Below, piece after piece: positions 43,835 through 52,542 of a DNA stretch of 64,000 nt. Origin of the DNA: Marinimicrobium agarilyticum DSM 16975 (GTDB lineage: Bacteria; Pseudomonadota; Gammaproteobacteria; Pseudomonadales; Cellvibrionaceae); the NCBI RefSeq assembly GCF_000423345.1, contig NZ_AUHU01000012.1:1-64000 (forward strand), in the 5' to 3' direction. Positions within the stretch are counted from its first letter, which is position 1. Each line of letters starts with the position of its first letter. The notes beneath the pieces were generated by a model. The model worked only from the letters and a program-made list of their open reading frames with translations, was not told the DNA's origin and ran no database searches. The position numbers and the translations under genes are program-made.

Positions 43835-44998
43835 TTATGACGTCAGAGCATCAAACGCGAGTTGAATGTTGTTGTAGCCCACTTTTCGGTCGAACGGGCC
43901 CCAGTGTTCAATGTTCTCTTCCTGGTCCTTGATCTGGATGCGCCCGACGTTTTCACACAGCTCTTCAATCAAAATTTTGAGGATGGTGCGGGCGTGAGTG
44001 GCTCCCAGGCAGTTGTGGTGCCCAAAACCAAAGCTGATATGCGGGTTCACCTTGCGGTCGAGCACCACTTCGTTGGGTCTTTCAAAGACGGTGTCGTCCC
44101 GGTTGGCCGATGCCCAGCATAAGGAAATTCTCGAATCTTTTTTCACCGCGTGCTCGCATACGCTGCTCTCTTCGGTCGCCACACGGCCCATATGGGTCAG
44201 GGGCGAGAAGTAACGAATCAGTTCCTCGATGGCACGCCGGTGGATCTCCGGCTCGCTTCTTAATCGCTCCAGCGCTTCCGGGTGGTCCGCCAGGTAGGCC
44301 AGGGTATTGGTGACCATGTTAATGACCGTGTCCCGGCCACCCGCAAAGGTCAGCACGATTGCGCCCATCACTTCTTCCCGAGTGACGGGACGGTCCTCGA
44401 CGGTGGACGCAAGCAGCACGGAGAACAGATCGTCCCCGGGGTTGGCCTCGGCCTCGTCCATTTTCCGGTCGATATAGTCGTACAACACCTGGGCCTTTCC
44501 GGCATCGAGGGGGTTGTCCTCACTGCGGAACACGTGGGTACCCCAACTGATGTAGGTGTCCGCCTCCTCAAAGGGCACATTGAGCAACAGGGTCAGGGCG
44601 CGGGATTGAAGCGGCAGGGAAAAGTCGTGAACGGCCTCGACGGCGTCACTGTTATTGGCCGCTTGAATCAGTGTGCGAATCTGCTCTCTCAATGCGTTCT
44701 GGTAGCCCTCTTCCAGGGGGCGTTTGAACCAGGGGTCCATAATCTGGCGAAACTCACCGTGGAGTGGGGGGTCCAGCTCGAACGGCACCTGGCGAATATC
44801 GCGAATGTTCACTTCTGAGGGAACTACAATACGACCCGCTCTGGCTTGAGAGGAGTAGGTTTCCCAGTTTCGAGCGCACTTGCGAACATCCTTCAGGCGC
44901 AACACCATGGCGACCGGGTCACTCTGATCATCAATTTCCTGAACGCCGGTGTTCGTGCGAGCCTCTTTGAACGGATCGGGATGATCTGACTGACTCAT
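43835..44998 (-). CDS. Cytochrome P450, probable 6-O-methyl-D-galactose demethylase (CYP236-like)
   Basis: 387 residues, soluble. I-helix AGGRDTVINM, an E-x-x-R in EELIRYFSP and the heme loop FGFGHHNCLG with Cys330. In agar and porphyran loci of marine bacteria, a P450-ferredoxin-reductase set removes the methyl group of 6-O-methyl-galactose as formaldehyde. The same three-gene set here, inside an agarase locus, with a formaldehyde-type alcohol dehydrogenase and esterase nearby, supports the same role. The family number is a guess from recall. The 157 bp upstream hold no ATTGTnnACAAT site, so control may be separate. Confidence 0.8.
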   Translation of the reverse strand: MSQSDHPDPFKEARTNTGVQEIDDQSDPVAMVLRLKDVRKCARNWETYSSQARAGRIVVPSEVNIRDIRQVPFELDPPLHGEFRQIMDPWFKRPLEEGYQNALREQIRTLIQAANNSDAVEAVHDFSLPLQSRALTLLLNVPFEEADTYISWGTHVFRSEDNPLDAGKAQVLYDYIDRKMDEAEANPGDDLFSVLLASTVEDRPVTREEVMGAIVLTFAGGRDTVINMVTNTLAYLADHPEALERLRSEPEIHRRAIEELIRYFSPLTHMGRVATEESSVCEHAVKKDSRISLCWASANRDDTVFERPNEVVLDRKVNPHISFGFGHHNCLGATHARTILKILIEELCENVGRIQIKDQEENIEHWGPFDRKVGYNNIQLAFDALTS

Positions 44999-45157
44999 AA
45001 GTGGGCCTCCAACGTCGATAGCATCGTTTTAAGCCAGGAATTCCTTTACCGGGTTCCTGGCTGCTATCTGTCATATTATGGTTCTCTGTGGCGCAGTTAT
45101 AGGGTGAAACCACCAAAAAACATCATAAATATGCTCTCTGGGGGCGTCGGCTTCAGA

Positions 45158-45880
45158 CTACTGGCTATGCGTTCGCTTGAGCCAGTGAGCGAGCTTTTCG
45201 ATATGGGTGCGGGCGTTCAAGAGGGCGTAACAGGTGCGTAAGGCGCCACTGTCATGAAGCGACTTGAGCGGCTCCGGTTCGAGCGCGGCCAACGCGGCTT
45301 CATCGATCTGATAAAACCCGGTGAGGCTGACTTTTTCGCCCGTCGGGTTTTCGTAATCAATGGTAACGGGTTCGAGCAGTTGGTGGTGCTGTATCTCGGT
45401 TAAGAAGCGCTGGGTCGCCTCGGTACCCTGCATCAGCGTTGCAAAGCATTGTTGTATGCGCGTGAGCATGGGGCTGGGCTCTCCCGAGGGGGTGAATAGT
45501 GCGGTGCCGCCCTCATTGCTGAACGCCGGATGGTTGGGGTCCAGGGTAATGAGCCCACGGTCGCTACTGTCCGCTTCCGGGAGGTAGAGCCGGAAAGGGT
45601 AGGTTGTGCATTCCATCGGCAGAAAAAACGCTTGCCACTGGCCGTTCTCAATAAACAGGTTTTGACGTTTATCCAACCCCAGGAGGGCAACCAATTGGAA
45701 TTGGCCCGTGGTGGGGTTTTTGGTAATGAATAGCGGGTACTCATTGGCGAGCGGGATCACCTCCTCAAGCACAATAAACGCTGTGTCTTTTTGTGTCAGC
45801 GCCTGCAGGCGGGGCGCCGTATTGAGGGTTAAGTGGCGATGTTTCTTTTCATCGAGAGGGACGTATTGGGGTGAGGTCAT
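45158..45880 (-). CDS. SapC-family protein
   Basis: 240 residues with the SapC look (EYPLFITKNPTTGQFQLVAL, FFLPMECTTYPFRL, LEPVTIDYENPTGEKVSLTG). Cytoplasmic, no signal. Such genes are regularly found downstream of TonB-dependent receptors and tryptophan-halogenase-like genes in sugar loci, but their activity is not established. It follows the halogenase gene by 17 bp. A second SapC gene lies at 62541. Confidence 0.75.
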   Translation of the reverse strand: MTSPQYVPLDEKKHRHLTLNTAPRLQALTQKDTAFIVLEEVIPLANEYPLFITKNPTTGQFQLVALLGLDKRQNLFIENGQWQAFFLPMECTTYPFRLYLPEADSSDRGLITLDPNHPAFSNEGGTALFTPSGEPSPMLTRIQQCFATLMQGTEATQRFLTEIQHHQLLEPVTIDYENPTGEKVSLTGFYQIDEAALAALEPEPLKSLHDSGALRTCYALLNARTHIEKLAHWLKRTHSQ

Positions 45881-45897
45881 ACAATGCTCCAGTGCCG

Positions 45898-47448
45898 CTA
45901 GATGCTAGCGAGGCCGTATTTATGAATTTTCTCAAGGAGGTCGCGATGGGCGGGCAATGTTTCGGTCAGCCCATGAATCATTTTCTGGTTTCTGGCCATC
46001 ACAGTGTCCGCCAGGTGAGCTTGTCTATGGCTCAACGTTCGAACCGTCGCGGTGGGGAACGCCATCCCGTACAGGATGTATTGATAGCTGATGGCTTGAA
46101 ACAGCTCGCTCCGACGCTCGAAGTCGCTGTTCCTGGGGGCGCGATGGGCCCAGAGTGCCAGCAGGTCGGCGAGGCGTGTGGGGATACTGTCCGGGTGACG
46201 GTTGTCCTCCCAGAAAGGCGTTTGGCGCTTGCTGAGAACATAGTGCAACTTCAGGAACTCGACCGTGCGTTGCCAGTGGTAATCAAAGGTGTCGTTGTAG
46301 CGCTTCGCCGCGATGGGGATATCGGCGGTGACGCTCGGTAGCTGCTCGGCAATGGCTTCTGCGGCCAGCTCAATCATGACCATGGCAGAGGCTTCAAGCG
46401 GCTCGAGAAAGCCGGCGGACAGACCGACGGCGACACAGTTCTTGTGCCAAAAGCGCGCCCGCCTGCCTGCCTGAAAGCGGATGTCTCGAATGTTCTGATC
46501 CGCAACCGTTGCGCCCGACGCGGCGATATAGGCTTTGAACTGATCAACGGCTTTTTCGGTTGATAAATAGTCGTTGGCGTAGACGTGGCCAACGCCGCGG
46601 CGGTTCTGCAGACCAATGTCCCAAATCCAGCCGGCCTCTTGAGCCGTGGAGCGCGTGTAGCCAGCAATCGGTGCCTGGGGTGAGGGGTACGCCACATGGG
46701 CGGTGATCGCCGCGTCGGCCATCAGCACGTTGTTGCAGGGTTGAAACGGCACTTGCAGTTGTTCACCCAGCAGAAATGAACGAAAACCGGTGCAGTCGAC
46801 AAAGAGCTCTCCCAGAATGTCACCGTGTGCTTTGGTCTGAATATGAGTGATGGCGCCATCCTCACCGAGAGGTGCGGCGACAACGTCATCCCACAAGTGT
46901 CGAACACCGAGCGTCTCGGTGCAGTGCTCCCGCAATAGCTGGGTGAAAGCGCCCGCATCCAGGTGATAGCCGTAGTTCACCGCACCTGAAAATTCGGGGT
47001 GAGTGATCTGTTTCGGTGCCAGGCCCTGCTCGCACAAGGAAACCTGAGCCGATATCAACGCCGCGAAGGATTGGGACGGTTTTTCGGTGCAATAAAAATC
47101 AGCGAGATTGACCTCGGACAGGCCTTCGGGAACCGCAAAGGGGTGGTAGTACACATCCGACGCTGTGTCCTCGTTCCAGCGGTCAAAGCGCGAGCCCTGC
47201 TTAAAGCTCGCATGGCAACGGCGCACGAATTCGGTTTCTGACAGCCCCAGTTTTTGCAGTGTCCCACGCATGGTCGGCCAGGTGCCTTCGCCGACGCCTA
47301 CAGTCGGCACGGAGGGGGATTCACAAAGGGTAATCGTCAGCGCTTGTTGTTGGATGCGGCTTTGGTGTTCAGCGGCGATGAGTCCGGCGGTCAGCCAGCC
47401 AGCGGTCCCACCTCCCACCACCACGATGGATTGGACCAACGAAGCCAT
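45898..47448 (-). CDS. Tryptophan-halogenase-family flavoprotein
   Basis: 516 residues. GGGTAGWLTAG binds FAD; GVGEGTWPTM and the Lys in SFKQGSRF match the active site of flavin-dependent tryptophan halogenases. The W-x-W-x-I-P motif appears as GWIWDIGL, with glycine in place of proline. That and the position in a sugar locus suggest that it may not be a classic tryptophan halogenase. Members of this group occur with SapC and TonB receptors in polysaccharide loci. A GntR-type operator lies 116 bp upstream. Confidence 0.78.
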   Translation of the reverse strand: MASLVQSIVVVGGGTAGWLTAGLIAAEHQSRIQQQALTITLCESPSVPTVGVGEGTWPTMRGTLQKLGLSETEFVRRCHASFKQGSRFDRWNEDTASDVYYHPFAVPEGLSEVNLADFYCTEKPSQSFAALISAQVSLCEQGLAPKQITHPEFSGAVNYGYHLDAGAFTQLLREHCTETLGVRHLWDDVVAAPLGEDGAITHIQTKAHGDILGELFVDCTGFRSFLLGEQLQVPFQPCNNVLMADAAITAHVAYPSPQAPIAGYTRSTAQEAGWIWDIGLQNRRGVGHVYANDYLSTEKAVDQFKAYIAASGATVADQNIRDIRFQAGRRARFWHKNCVAVGLSAGFLEPLEASAMVMIELAAEAIAEQLPSVTADIPIAAKRYNDTFDYHWQRTVEFLKLHYVLSKRQTPFWEDNRHPDSIPTRLADLLALWAHRAPRNSDFERRSELFQAISYQYILYGMAFPTATVRTLSHRQAHLADTVMARNQKMIHGLTETLPAHRDLLEKIHKYGLASI

Positions 47449-47563
47449 AGCGGAAACCTTTTGGTTCTGGCCCCGAGGCCCCGCTCTTTAGTGAGCGGCC
47501 GTCTTAATACCAAAGGGCTCAATTTGTTATCAGTGTACCCTGAGAATTCCACAATGCTGGAAA

Positions 47564-47575
47564 ATTGTCAACAAA
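47564..47575. promoter_or_regulatory. GntR-type operator upstream of the halogenase-like gene
   Basis: ATTGTcaACAAA, matching the consensus except for the last base. It lies in the gap between the halogenase gene and the gntR gene. Confidence 0.5.
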
Positions 47576-47619
47576 ATACAGGTCGGGACGGAGTATAACG
47601 GGGCGGTCGAGCAGAGGAG

Positions 47620-47637
47620 GGCCGGCAGAGGCCGGCC
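47620..47637 (-). terminator. GC-rich hairpin after gntR
   Basis: GGCCGGC pairs with GCCGGCC around AGAG, 27 bp after the gntR stop. There is no T-run, so it is only terminator-like. Confidence 0.4.
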
Positions 47638-47663
47638 GAAAATGAGGGCGGAATGACTCAGCC

Positions 47664-48269
47664 CTACTTAATATTGGCCAGCAAGCACTTTTTGGCCAGT
47701 TCCAGGTCGTCTGCTTTCAGCGCGTCGGCGATGGCCTGGTGCTCCTGAACACACTCTTTGGGCGTGGACAGACGCTTGTAGTTCATGCGCATGCGCAGCA
47801 CGATCGGGTACCACAGGTTGACCAGCTCGGCACCGCCGGCCTTAAACACCAGATAGCGGTGAAAATCGATATCCGCCTTGGTGACTTCGGTAAAGTCTTC
47901 CTGGGTGAAGGCGGTCTGAATACGATCCAGAATGGTATCCAGGTTTTTGAAGTCCTCGTCATTGAGGGCGCTTTTCAAGTTTGACAGTGCAAAGGTTTCA
48001 ATCTTCCGACGAATGTCGATCATCAACTCTTGCATACTGCTGCTGAGCGCGCTGTTGACCGAGACACCGCAATTGTTTTTTGAAACCAGCAGGCCTTCTT
48101 TGGTCAGTTGCAAGAGCACTTCCCTAATGGGGCCGCGAGAAACGCCAAAACGCTCTGAGAGCGTCTGCTCACTGAGCTTGGAGCTGGGGGCCAGCTCTCC
48201 GGAAATGATGTCGGAGCGAAGCTGGTCGGCGATTTGATCTTTGACGGAAATTACTGGGCTGTTGAACAT
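47664..48269 (-). CDS. GntR-family (FadR/FCD-type) regulator of the agar locus
   Basis: About 201 residues from ATG 48269 (MFNSPVISVKDQIADQLRSD); the longer frame to 48302 would begin with TTG inside an operator and is rejected. The winged helix (KLSEQTLSERFGVSRGPIRE) is followed by an FCD ligand domain (IDFHRYLVFKAGGAELVNLW, HQAIADALKADD). FCD regulators bind sugar acids and recognise palindromes of the ATTGTnnACAAT kind. Two such sites lie just upstream of this gene and more precede the agar genes, so it is probably an autoregulated local repressor. Confidence 0.82.
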   Translation of the reverse strand: MFNSPVISVKDQIADQLRSDIISGELAPSSKLSEQTLSERFGVSRGPIREVLLQLTKEGLLVSKNNCGVSVNSALSSSMQELMIDIRRKIETFALSNLKSALNDEDFKNLDTILDRIQTAFTQEDFTEVTKADIDFHRYLVFKAGGAELVNLWYPIVLRMRMNYKRLSTPKECVQEHQAIADALKADDLELAKKCLLANIK

Positions 48270-48291
48270 AGGCTTATCGCGTTGGTGGTCG

Positions 48292-48303
48292 ATTGTGTAC
48301 AAT
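48292..48303. promoter_or_regulatory. GntR-type operator upstream of gntR (autoregulation)
   Basis: ATTGTgtACAAT, a perfect half-site pair 23 bp before the gntR start. A weaker second site (ATTGTgaACATA) lies at 48330-48341. Confidence 0.6.
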
Positions 48304-48363
48304 TGTAAGTGACGGCAAGCCTAATGTCTATTGTGAACATATCATAGGACTAAATTATATAAA

Positions 48364-49164
48364 TCATATATATTCAAGGTCGCTCAAAAACCGAAAAGTG
48401 CGCTCCACAGCCCTGTGCCAGTAGGGCCACTCGTGCCCCCCGGGGAGTAGTTGGAAGTCGTGCGATTTGCCGAGCTGATCCAACAACCGTGAGTACTCTA
48501 CATTCCCGCCACGCAAGTCGTCATCTTCTCCGCAGTCGAGGCGGATTGGCGGGAGCTGGTGTAGATTTTCCTGCGTCCAATAGCGCAGGTCGGCCTCCTT
48601 GGGGTGCCCACACTGGTACAGGCTTAAATCCTCATCGACGAAAAGTGCCATTTCGTCCAACCGGGTAATGGCCGAATGAGCCGAGATGCCCTTGAACCGG
48701 CCCGGGTACTTGGCCCCCAGTCGCAGGGCGCCATAGCCCCCCATGGAAAGCCCGCTGATGTACACATTGGAGCGCTCGGACACACAGGGAATCGAGCGCA
48801 GAACCGCCTCCAGGCAATCCTCGACGATCCAACGCTCGGCATTCGGTCCGTGGCTCAATGGCAGGTAGCCCGAACCGGCGTAATAGCTGCCGTCCTCCGG
48901 CATGACCAGGAGCATCTCGCCAATATCGGCGCTTGCCCGCAGGCGATCGTAGACCCGGTCAACGCCCCCCAGGTTCATCCAGACCCAGTGGTTTCCGTAG
49001 ACTCCGTGGAGCAGGATGACGATGGGGATATCGCGCGCGTCGCTAAACGCGTTGTAGCAGGCGATATTGCCGCGCCCTTTGAGAGCGGAAGAGTGCACCG
49101 TCAAGAGGCTCAAACCATCCTGAGTGTACTTGGGGTCGGACTGCTCGATTTGCTGAAGGCTCAT
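48364..49164 (-). CDS. Esterase-D-like hydrolase, probable S-formylglutathione hydrolase
   Basis: 266 residues of the alpha/beta-hydrolase fold: oxyanion region VILLHGVYGNHWVW, nucleophile Ser in GLSMGGYGALRLG, an acid in DCGEDDDLR and a His in PGGHEWPYW. The family includes S-formylglutathione hydrolases and acetyl esterases. It follows the class III-like alcohol dehydrogenase gene on the same strand by 39 bp. Together they could turn formaldehyde from the P450 into formate. A carbohydrate-esterase role is the main alternative. Confidence 0.75.
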   Translation of the reverse strand: MSLQQIEQSDPKYTQDGLSLLTVHSSALKGRGNIACYNAFSDARDIPIVILLHGVYGNHWVWMNLGGVDRVYDRLRASADIGEMLLVMPEDGSYYAGSGYLPLSHGPNAERWIVEDCLEAVLRSIPCVSERSNVYISGLSMGGYGALRLGAKYPGRFKGISAHSAITRLDEMALFVDEDLSLYQCGHPKEADLRYWTQENLHQLPPIRLDCGEDDDLRGGNVEYSRLLDQLGKSHDFQLLPGGHEWPYWHRAVERTFRFLSDLEYI

Positions 49165-49203
49165 GGCGGCTCCTGTGCGTGGTTTTAACGTTGGCGGTGA
49201 GTA

Positions 49204-50319
49204 TCACAGCGCATCATCAATAACGATGACGCCCTTGGCCAGACGGCCCTTCAGCATGTCATCGAACCCCTGGGCAGCGGACTCCAGGGTATAAGTGCGC
49301 GTAATCAGCTCATCCAGCTTAAGCTTGCCAGCGGCGTAGAGGTCGAAAATTCGGGGGAAGTCCCGGGTTGGGCTGCATTGGCCGTACAGGGGGTTAATGT
49401 AAATCTTGTCCCACTCGAACAGTTCGCAATCAAAGTCAATCCGTTGCTCGATCCCGCTGGCCTGCACTGCTGTGCCAGCGCTGCGGATCAACTTCAGCGG
49501 GGCCGAACCCAGCGCGGGTACCGCCGTGCATTCGAACGCGTAATCGGCGCCGCGGCCGTCATTCAGGGCCAACACGTCCTGCAGAACGCCGTCGAAGTCA
49601 GTGTCTTTAGGGTCGGAGAGTACCGTATGGGTGGCTCCGAATTGGCGTGCCTGGGTCAGGCGTTCCTCGCTGATGTCAATGGCGATGACCCGGGCAGCCC
49701 CTGACAGCGCTGCGGCCTGGATGACATTCAGGCCGACGCCGCCACAACCGATCACACAGACGCTGGAACCCGCCCGGACGTTCGCGGCATTGACCGCGGA
49801 GCCCCAGCCGGTCATGACGCCACAGGCAATAATGGAGGCGGTGTTGAACGGCACGGCGGCGTTCAACGGGGTGACGGCCTGTTCTCGAACGACCGTGTAC
49901 TCGGACATGGTGCCCAAATGGAAAGAGCGCTCGAGCGGTTTACCCTCCAGTTGGCAGGCTTCCGGGTGGGCGTGGCCGGCCAGGGAGCCGGAGCAGACCG
50001 GGGAGTGGTTCTCGCAGATGTGGGGGTTGCCCTCCCGGCACTGAAAACAGGCGCCACAGGGAATGGCCCAGTTCAGCAGAACCCGGTTCCCCACGGCACA
50101 AGTGGTCACGCCGGTGCCTACCGCCTCTACCACGCCCGCGCCCTCGTGGCCCACGATAAACGACCGGTCCCAGTTCTGGATGGAGTCCCAGTCCGTGTGA
50201 CAGATGCCCGATGATTTCAGCTTTATGCGAACCTCGCCGGGGCCCGGCTCACCGACCTGAACCGTCTTGAGAGTGAATTGCCCGCGCCCGTCAGACACCA
50301 GTGCTTTACAGTCAATCAT
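49204..50319 (-). CDS. Class III-like zinc alcohol dehydrogenase, probable formaldehyde dehydrogenase
   Basis: 371 residues. Catalytic zinc: SSGICHTDW, GHEGAG and a Cys in VMTGWGSA-region; structural zinc loop CGACFQCREGNPHIC. NAD fold: CVIGCGGVGLNVIQ. This is the layout of glutathione-dependent formaldehyde dehydrogenase / mycothiol-type ADHs. It precedes the esterase and lies near the P450 genes, so it fits detoxification of formaldehyde from demethylation. It is divergent from the AraC-type regulator at 50458. The oxidised substrate is inferred. Confidence 0.75.
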   Translation of the reverse strand: MIDCKALVSDGRGQFTLKTVQVGEPGPGEVRIKLKSSGICHTDWDSIQNWDRSFIVGHEGAGVVEAVGTGVTTCAVGNRVLLNWAIPCGACFQCREGNPHICENHSPVCSGSLAGHAHPEACQLEGKPLERSFHLGTMSEYTVVREQAVTPLNAAVPFNTASIIACGVMTGWGSAVNAANVRAGSSVCVIGCGGVGLNVIQAAALSGAARVIAIDISEERLTQARQFGATHTVLSDPKDTDFDGVLQDVLALNDGRGADYAFECTAVPALGSAPLKLIRSAGTAVQASGIEQRIDFDCELFEWDKIYINPLYGQCSPTRDFPRIFDLYAAGKLKLDELITRTYTLESAAQGFDDMLKGRLAKGVIVIDDAL

Positions 50320-50457
50320 AGGCTCTCCCTTTGGGTAAAAGTGTCAATGTAACCTCATTCAGGCGCGTTGACTTTCGGTAAAAGGCTCATTAATGTCATA
50401 TTTTTGCGCTCTCCGATGACGAGGGCGAGCCTTGCGTCGGCCTAAGAGGCGACTGAA

Positions 50458-51351
50458 ATGAAGCCAAGCAATATCTACTGTGAACCTTTTTGTATTCAAA
50501 AGGGCTTTAATTTCGAAGTGCATCACGTGGTTTATAACCAGGGAGACCCATACTCCTGCTTCATGCACTTCCACGAAGTGCATGAGCTCATCGTGTTCCA
50601 GGATATCGAAGGTGCGTTTTTTTATAACCAGGGCGAGTCGACCCTGAATGATTCGGACATTGTCTTTACGCCCGCTCTGGAAACTCACGACTTTGAACTC
50701 TCGGAGCGGCCCAAGTCCTGGTACATCATTCAGTTTCTGCCGAGTCTTTTGGAAGAGCCGGATATGGCGACCGTGGGCTCGTTTTTCCAGTACGGTATGC
50801 ACCTGAGGCCAAACCAAAAGGCGGTACCGGACATCAAACAGTTGGTGGCGTGGCTGCTGCAGAGCTATCAGGAAAGCCCCCAGAGTGAGAAGTCCCAATG
50901 GTTGCTGAAACTCCTTTTATACTGGGTTGCTGATGCCACTTACCCGGTCAAACCGCCGCATACGCTACCGATACAGCGAACCGTTGGCTACGAGCGGTTG
51001 ATGCCCGTGATCAACCTCTTCCGTCACAGCCGCAGCGTCTCGCTGCCACTGAAAGAGGCGGCCGCCAAGTGCAACCTGTCACCCTCCTATTTTTCTCGGC
51101 TGTTCAAGAGTGTGTTCCGCTACAGTTACACGGAATACAGCATTCGTCACCGGCTCTACAGTGCTGCCAGAATGCTCAGCCAGAGCCGCCTGTCGGTCAC
51201 CAATATCGCCTACGAGCTCGACTTCTCCAGCCCGTCCCACTTTATTGCGCTCTTTAAACAGCAGTTCGGTGTTACCCCCAAGAAGTATCAGGGCAAAGTG
51301 ACCGATCTGGCACTGGCCGATGTGGAAGCGCAATCTCCGGCGCAGCCCTGA
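50458..51351 (+). CDS. AraC-family transcriptional regulator
   Basis: 297 residues. An N-terminal cupin-like sensor (HFHEVHELIVF, YNQGESTLNDSDIVF) is followed by a double helix-turn-helix (SLPLKEAAAKCNLSPSYFSR, SVTNIAYELDFSSPSHFIAL, FGVTPKKYQ). It is divergent from the alcohol dehydrogenase and upstream of the galE operon. Likely an activator answering to a sugar; its target may be the alcohol dehydrogenase/esterase pair. Confidence 0.85.
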   Translation: MKPSNIYCEPFCIQKGFNFEVHHVVYNQGDPYSCFMHFHEVHELIVFQDIEGAFFYNQGESTLNDSDIVFTPALETHDFELSERPKSWYIIQFLPSLLEEPDMATVGSFFQYGMHLRPNQKAVPDIKQLVAWLLQSYQESPQSEKSQWLLKLLLYWVADATYPVKPPHTLPIQRTVGYERLMPVINLFRHSRSVSLPLKEAAAKCNLSPSYFSRLFKSVFRYSYTEYSIRHRLYSAARMLSQSRLSVTNIAYELDFSSPSHFIALFKQQFGVTPKKYQGKVTDLALADVEAQSPAQP

Positions 51352-51377
51352 TCGCTTGTGCTGGGCAGGCATAACGA

Positions 51378-51397
51378 GTATATTGTATACAATATAC
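51378..51397. promoter_or_regulatory. GntR-type operator upstream of galE
   Basis: GTATATTGTATACAATATAC is a perfect 20-bp palindrome with the ATTGTatACAAT core, 24 bp before the galE start. It is the best-formed site in the window. Confidence 0.65.
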
Positions 51398-51420
51398 AAA
51401 TGCGAAGGGTTGGTCGATTT

Positions 51421-52461
51421 ATGCCTCAACAGCAGCAAGTACTTGTCACCGGTGGGGCCGGTTATATTGGGAGCCACGTGTGCGTTTCCCTGATTGAAGC
51501 CGGATTCACGCCGGTTGTGGTCGATAATTATTCCAACAGCCATGAGGTGGCGCTGGATCGGGTGGCTCAGATCACCGGTGTTCGTCCCTCGGTTTACACC
51601 GTGGATATTCGGGACGAGCAACGCCTGGGAGAGGTCTTCGCCGCCCATGACATCAAGGCAGTGATGCACTTTGCCGGTCTCAAGGCGGTGGGGGAGTCCA
51701 CGACCTTGCCGCTGGAATACCACAACAATAATGTGGGTGGGTCAATCACGCTGTTTCGGGTAATGGAGCAACACAACGTTCGGAAGCTGATTTTCAGCTC
51801 CTCCGCGACCGTCTACGGTGACCCAGCCTCAGTACCGATCAAAGAAACCTTCCCCTGTCAGGTTACCAATCCCTACGGTCGGACCAAGTTGATCGTTGAA
51901 GACATCCTCAGAGATATGTCCGCCGCGCCCGACGCCCGGTGGAACACCACGCTGCTGCGTTACTTTAACCCTGTGGGCGCGCATGAGTCCGGCCTGATCG
52001 GAGAGGACCCGGCGGGTATCCCCAATAATCTGGTGCCTTTCATTGCCCAGGTAGCGGTGGGAAAACTGCACTGTTTGAAAGTCTTTGGAAGCGATTACGA
52101 CACCCGCGATGGCACCGGCGTGCGAGATTACATCCACGTTATGGATTTAGCCGCTGGGCATGTCGCCGCCTTGGAGCAGTTGTTTCAAGTCGAGCCAGAG
52201 TGCCGGGTCTATAACCTCGGTACCGGCACTGGCTACTCCGTGCTGGAAGTCGTCAAGGCGTTCTCTGAGGCCAGTGGCCTTGAAATCCCTTACGAGCTGG
52301 CTCCCCGGCGCCCGGGAGATATCGCCCAGTGCTTCGCCGAGCCCGAACTTGCCTGGGAGCAGTTAGGCTGGCGCACCCGGCGGGACCTGAAACAGATGAT
52401 GGAAGACACTTGGCGCTGGCAGAAGCGTAACCCTCAGGGGTACCGCACCAGCGAGTCCTAG
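51421..52461 (+). CDS. galE: UDP-glucose 4-epimerase
   Basis: About 346 residues from ATG 51421; the open frame from 51358 runs through the operator and is rejected. [12 protein letters not shown] binds NAD, and [11 protein letters not shown] carries the Tyr-x3-Lys pair. It converts UDP-galactose to UDP-glucose in the Leloir pathway and so supports use of galactose from agarose. First gene of galE-galT-galK. Confidence 0.92.
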   Translation: MPQQQQVLVTGGAGYIGSHVCVSLIEAGFTPVVVDNYSNSHEVALDRVAQITGVRPSVYTVDIRDEQRLGEVFAAHDIKAVMHFAGLKAVGESTTLPLEYHNNNVGGSITLFRVMEQHNVRKLIFSSSATVYGDPASVPIKETFPCQVTNPYGRTKLIVEDILRDMSAAPDARWNTTLLRYFNPVGAHESGLIGEDPAGIPNNLVPFIAQVAVGKLHCLKVFGSDYDTRDGTGVRDYIHVMDLAAGHVAALEQLFQVEPECRVYNLGTGTGYSVLEVVKAFSEASGLEIPYELAPRRPGDIAQCFAEPELAWEQLGWRTRRDLKQMMEDTWRWQKRNPQGYRTSES

Positions 52462-52483
52462 ATAAACCAGAAAGCCCAAGGGC

Positions 52484-52503
52484 CGGGCCACAGCGGTGGC
52501 CCG
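52484..52503 (+). terminator. Hairpin between galE and galT
   Basis: CGGGCCAC pairs with GTGGCCCG around AGCG, followed by TTTACG. It looks like a weak terminator or attenuator and may lower galT/galK levels relative to galE. Confidence 0.5.
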
Positions 52504-52542
52504 TTTACGTCAACCGATTTGCTGAGGTAGGTCATCGCCACT

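Noticed and set aside
43835-44998. P450 as a natural-product (secondary metabolite) enzyme together with the halogenase-like gene
   Set aside because: The ferredoxin/reductase set and the agarase context fit sugar demethylation, and no biosynthetic core genes (NRPS, PKS, terpene) are present.
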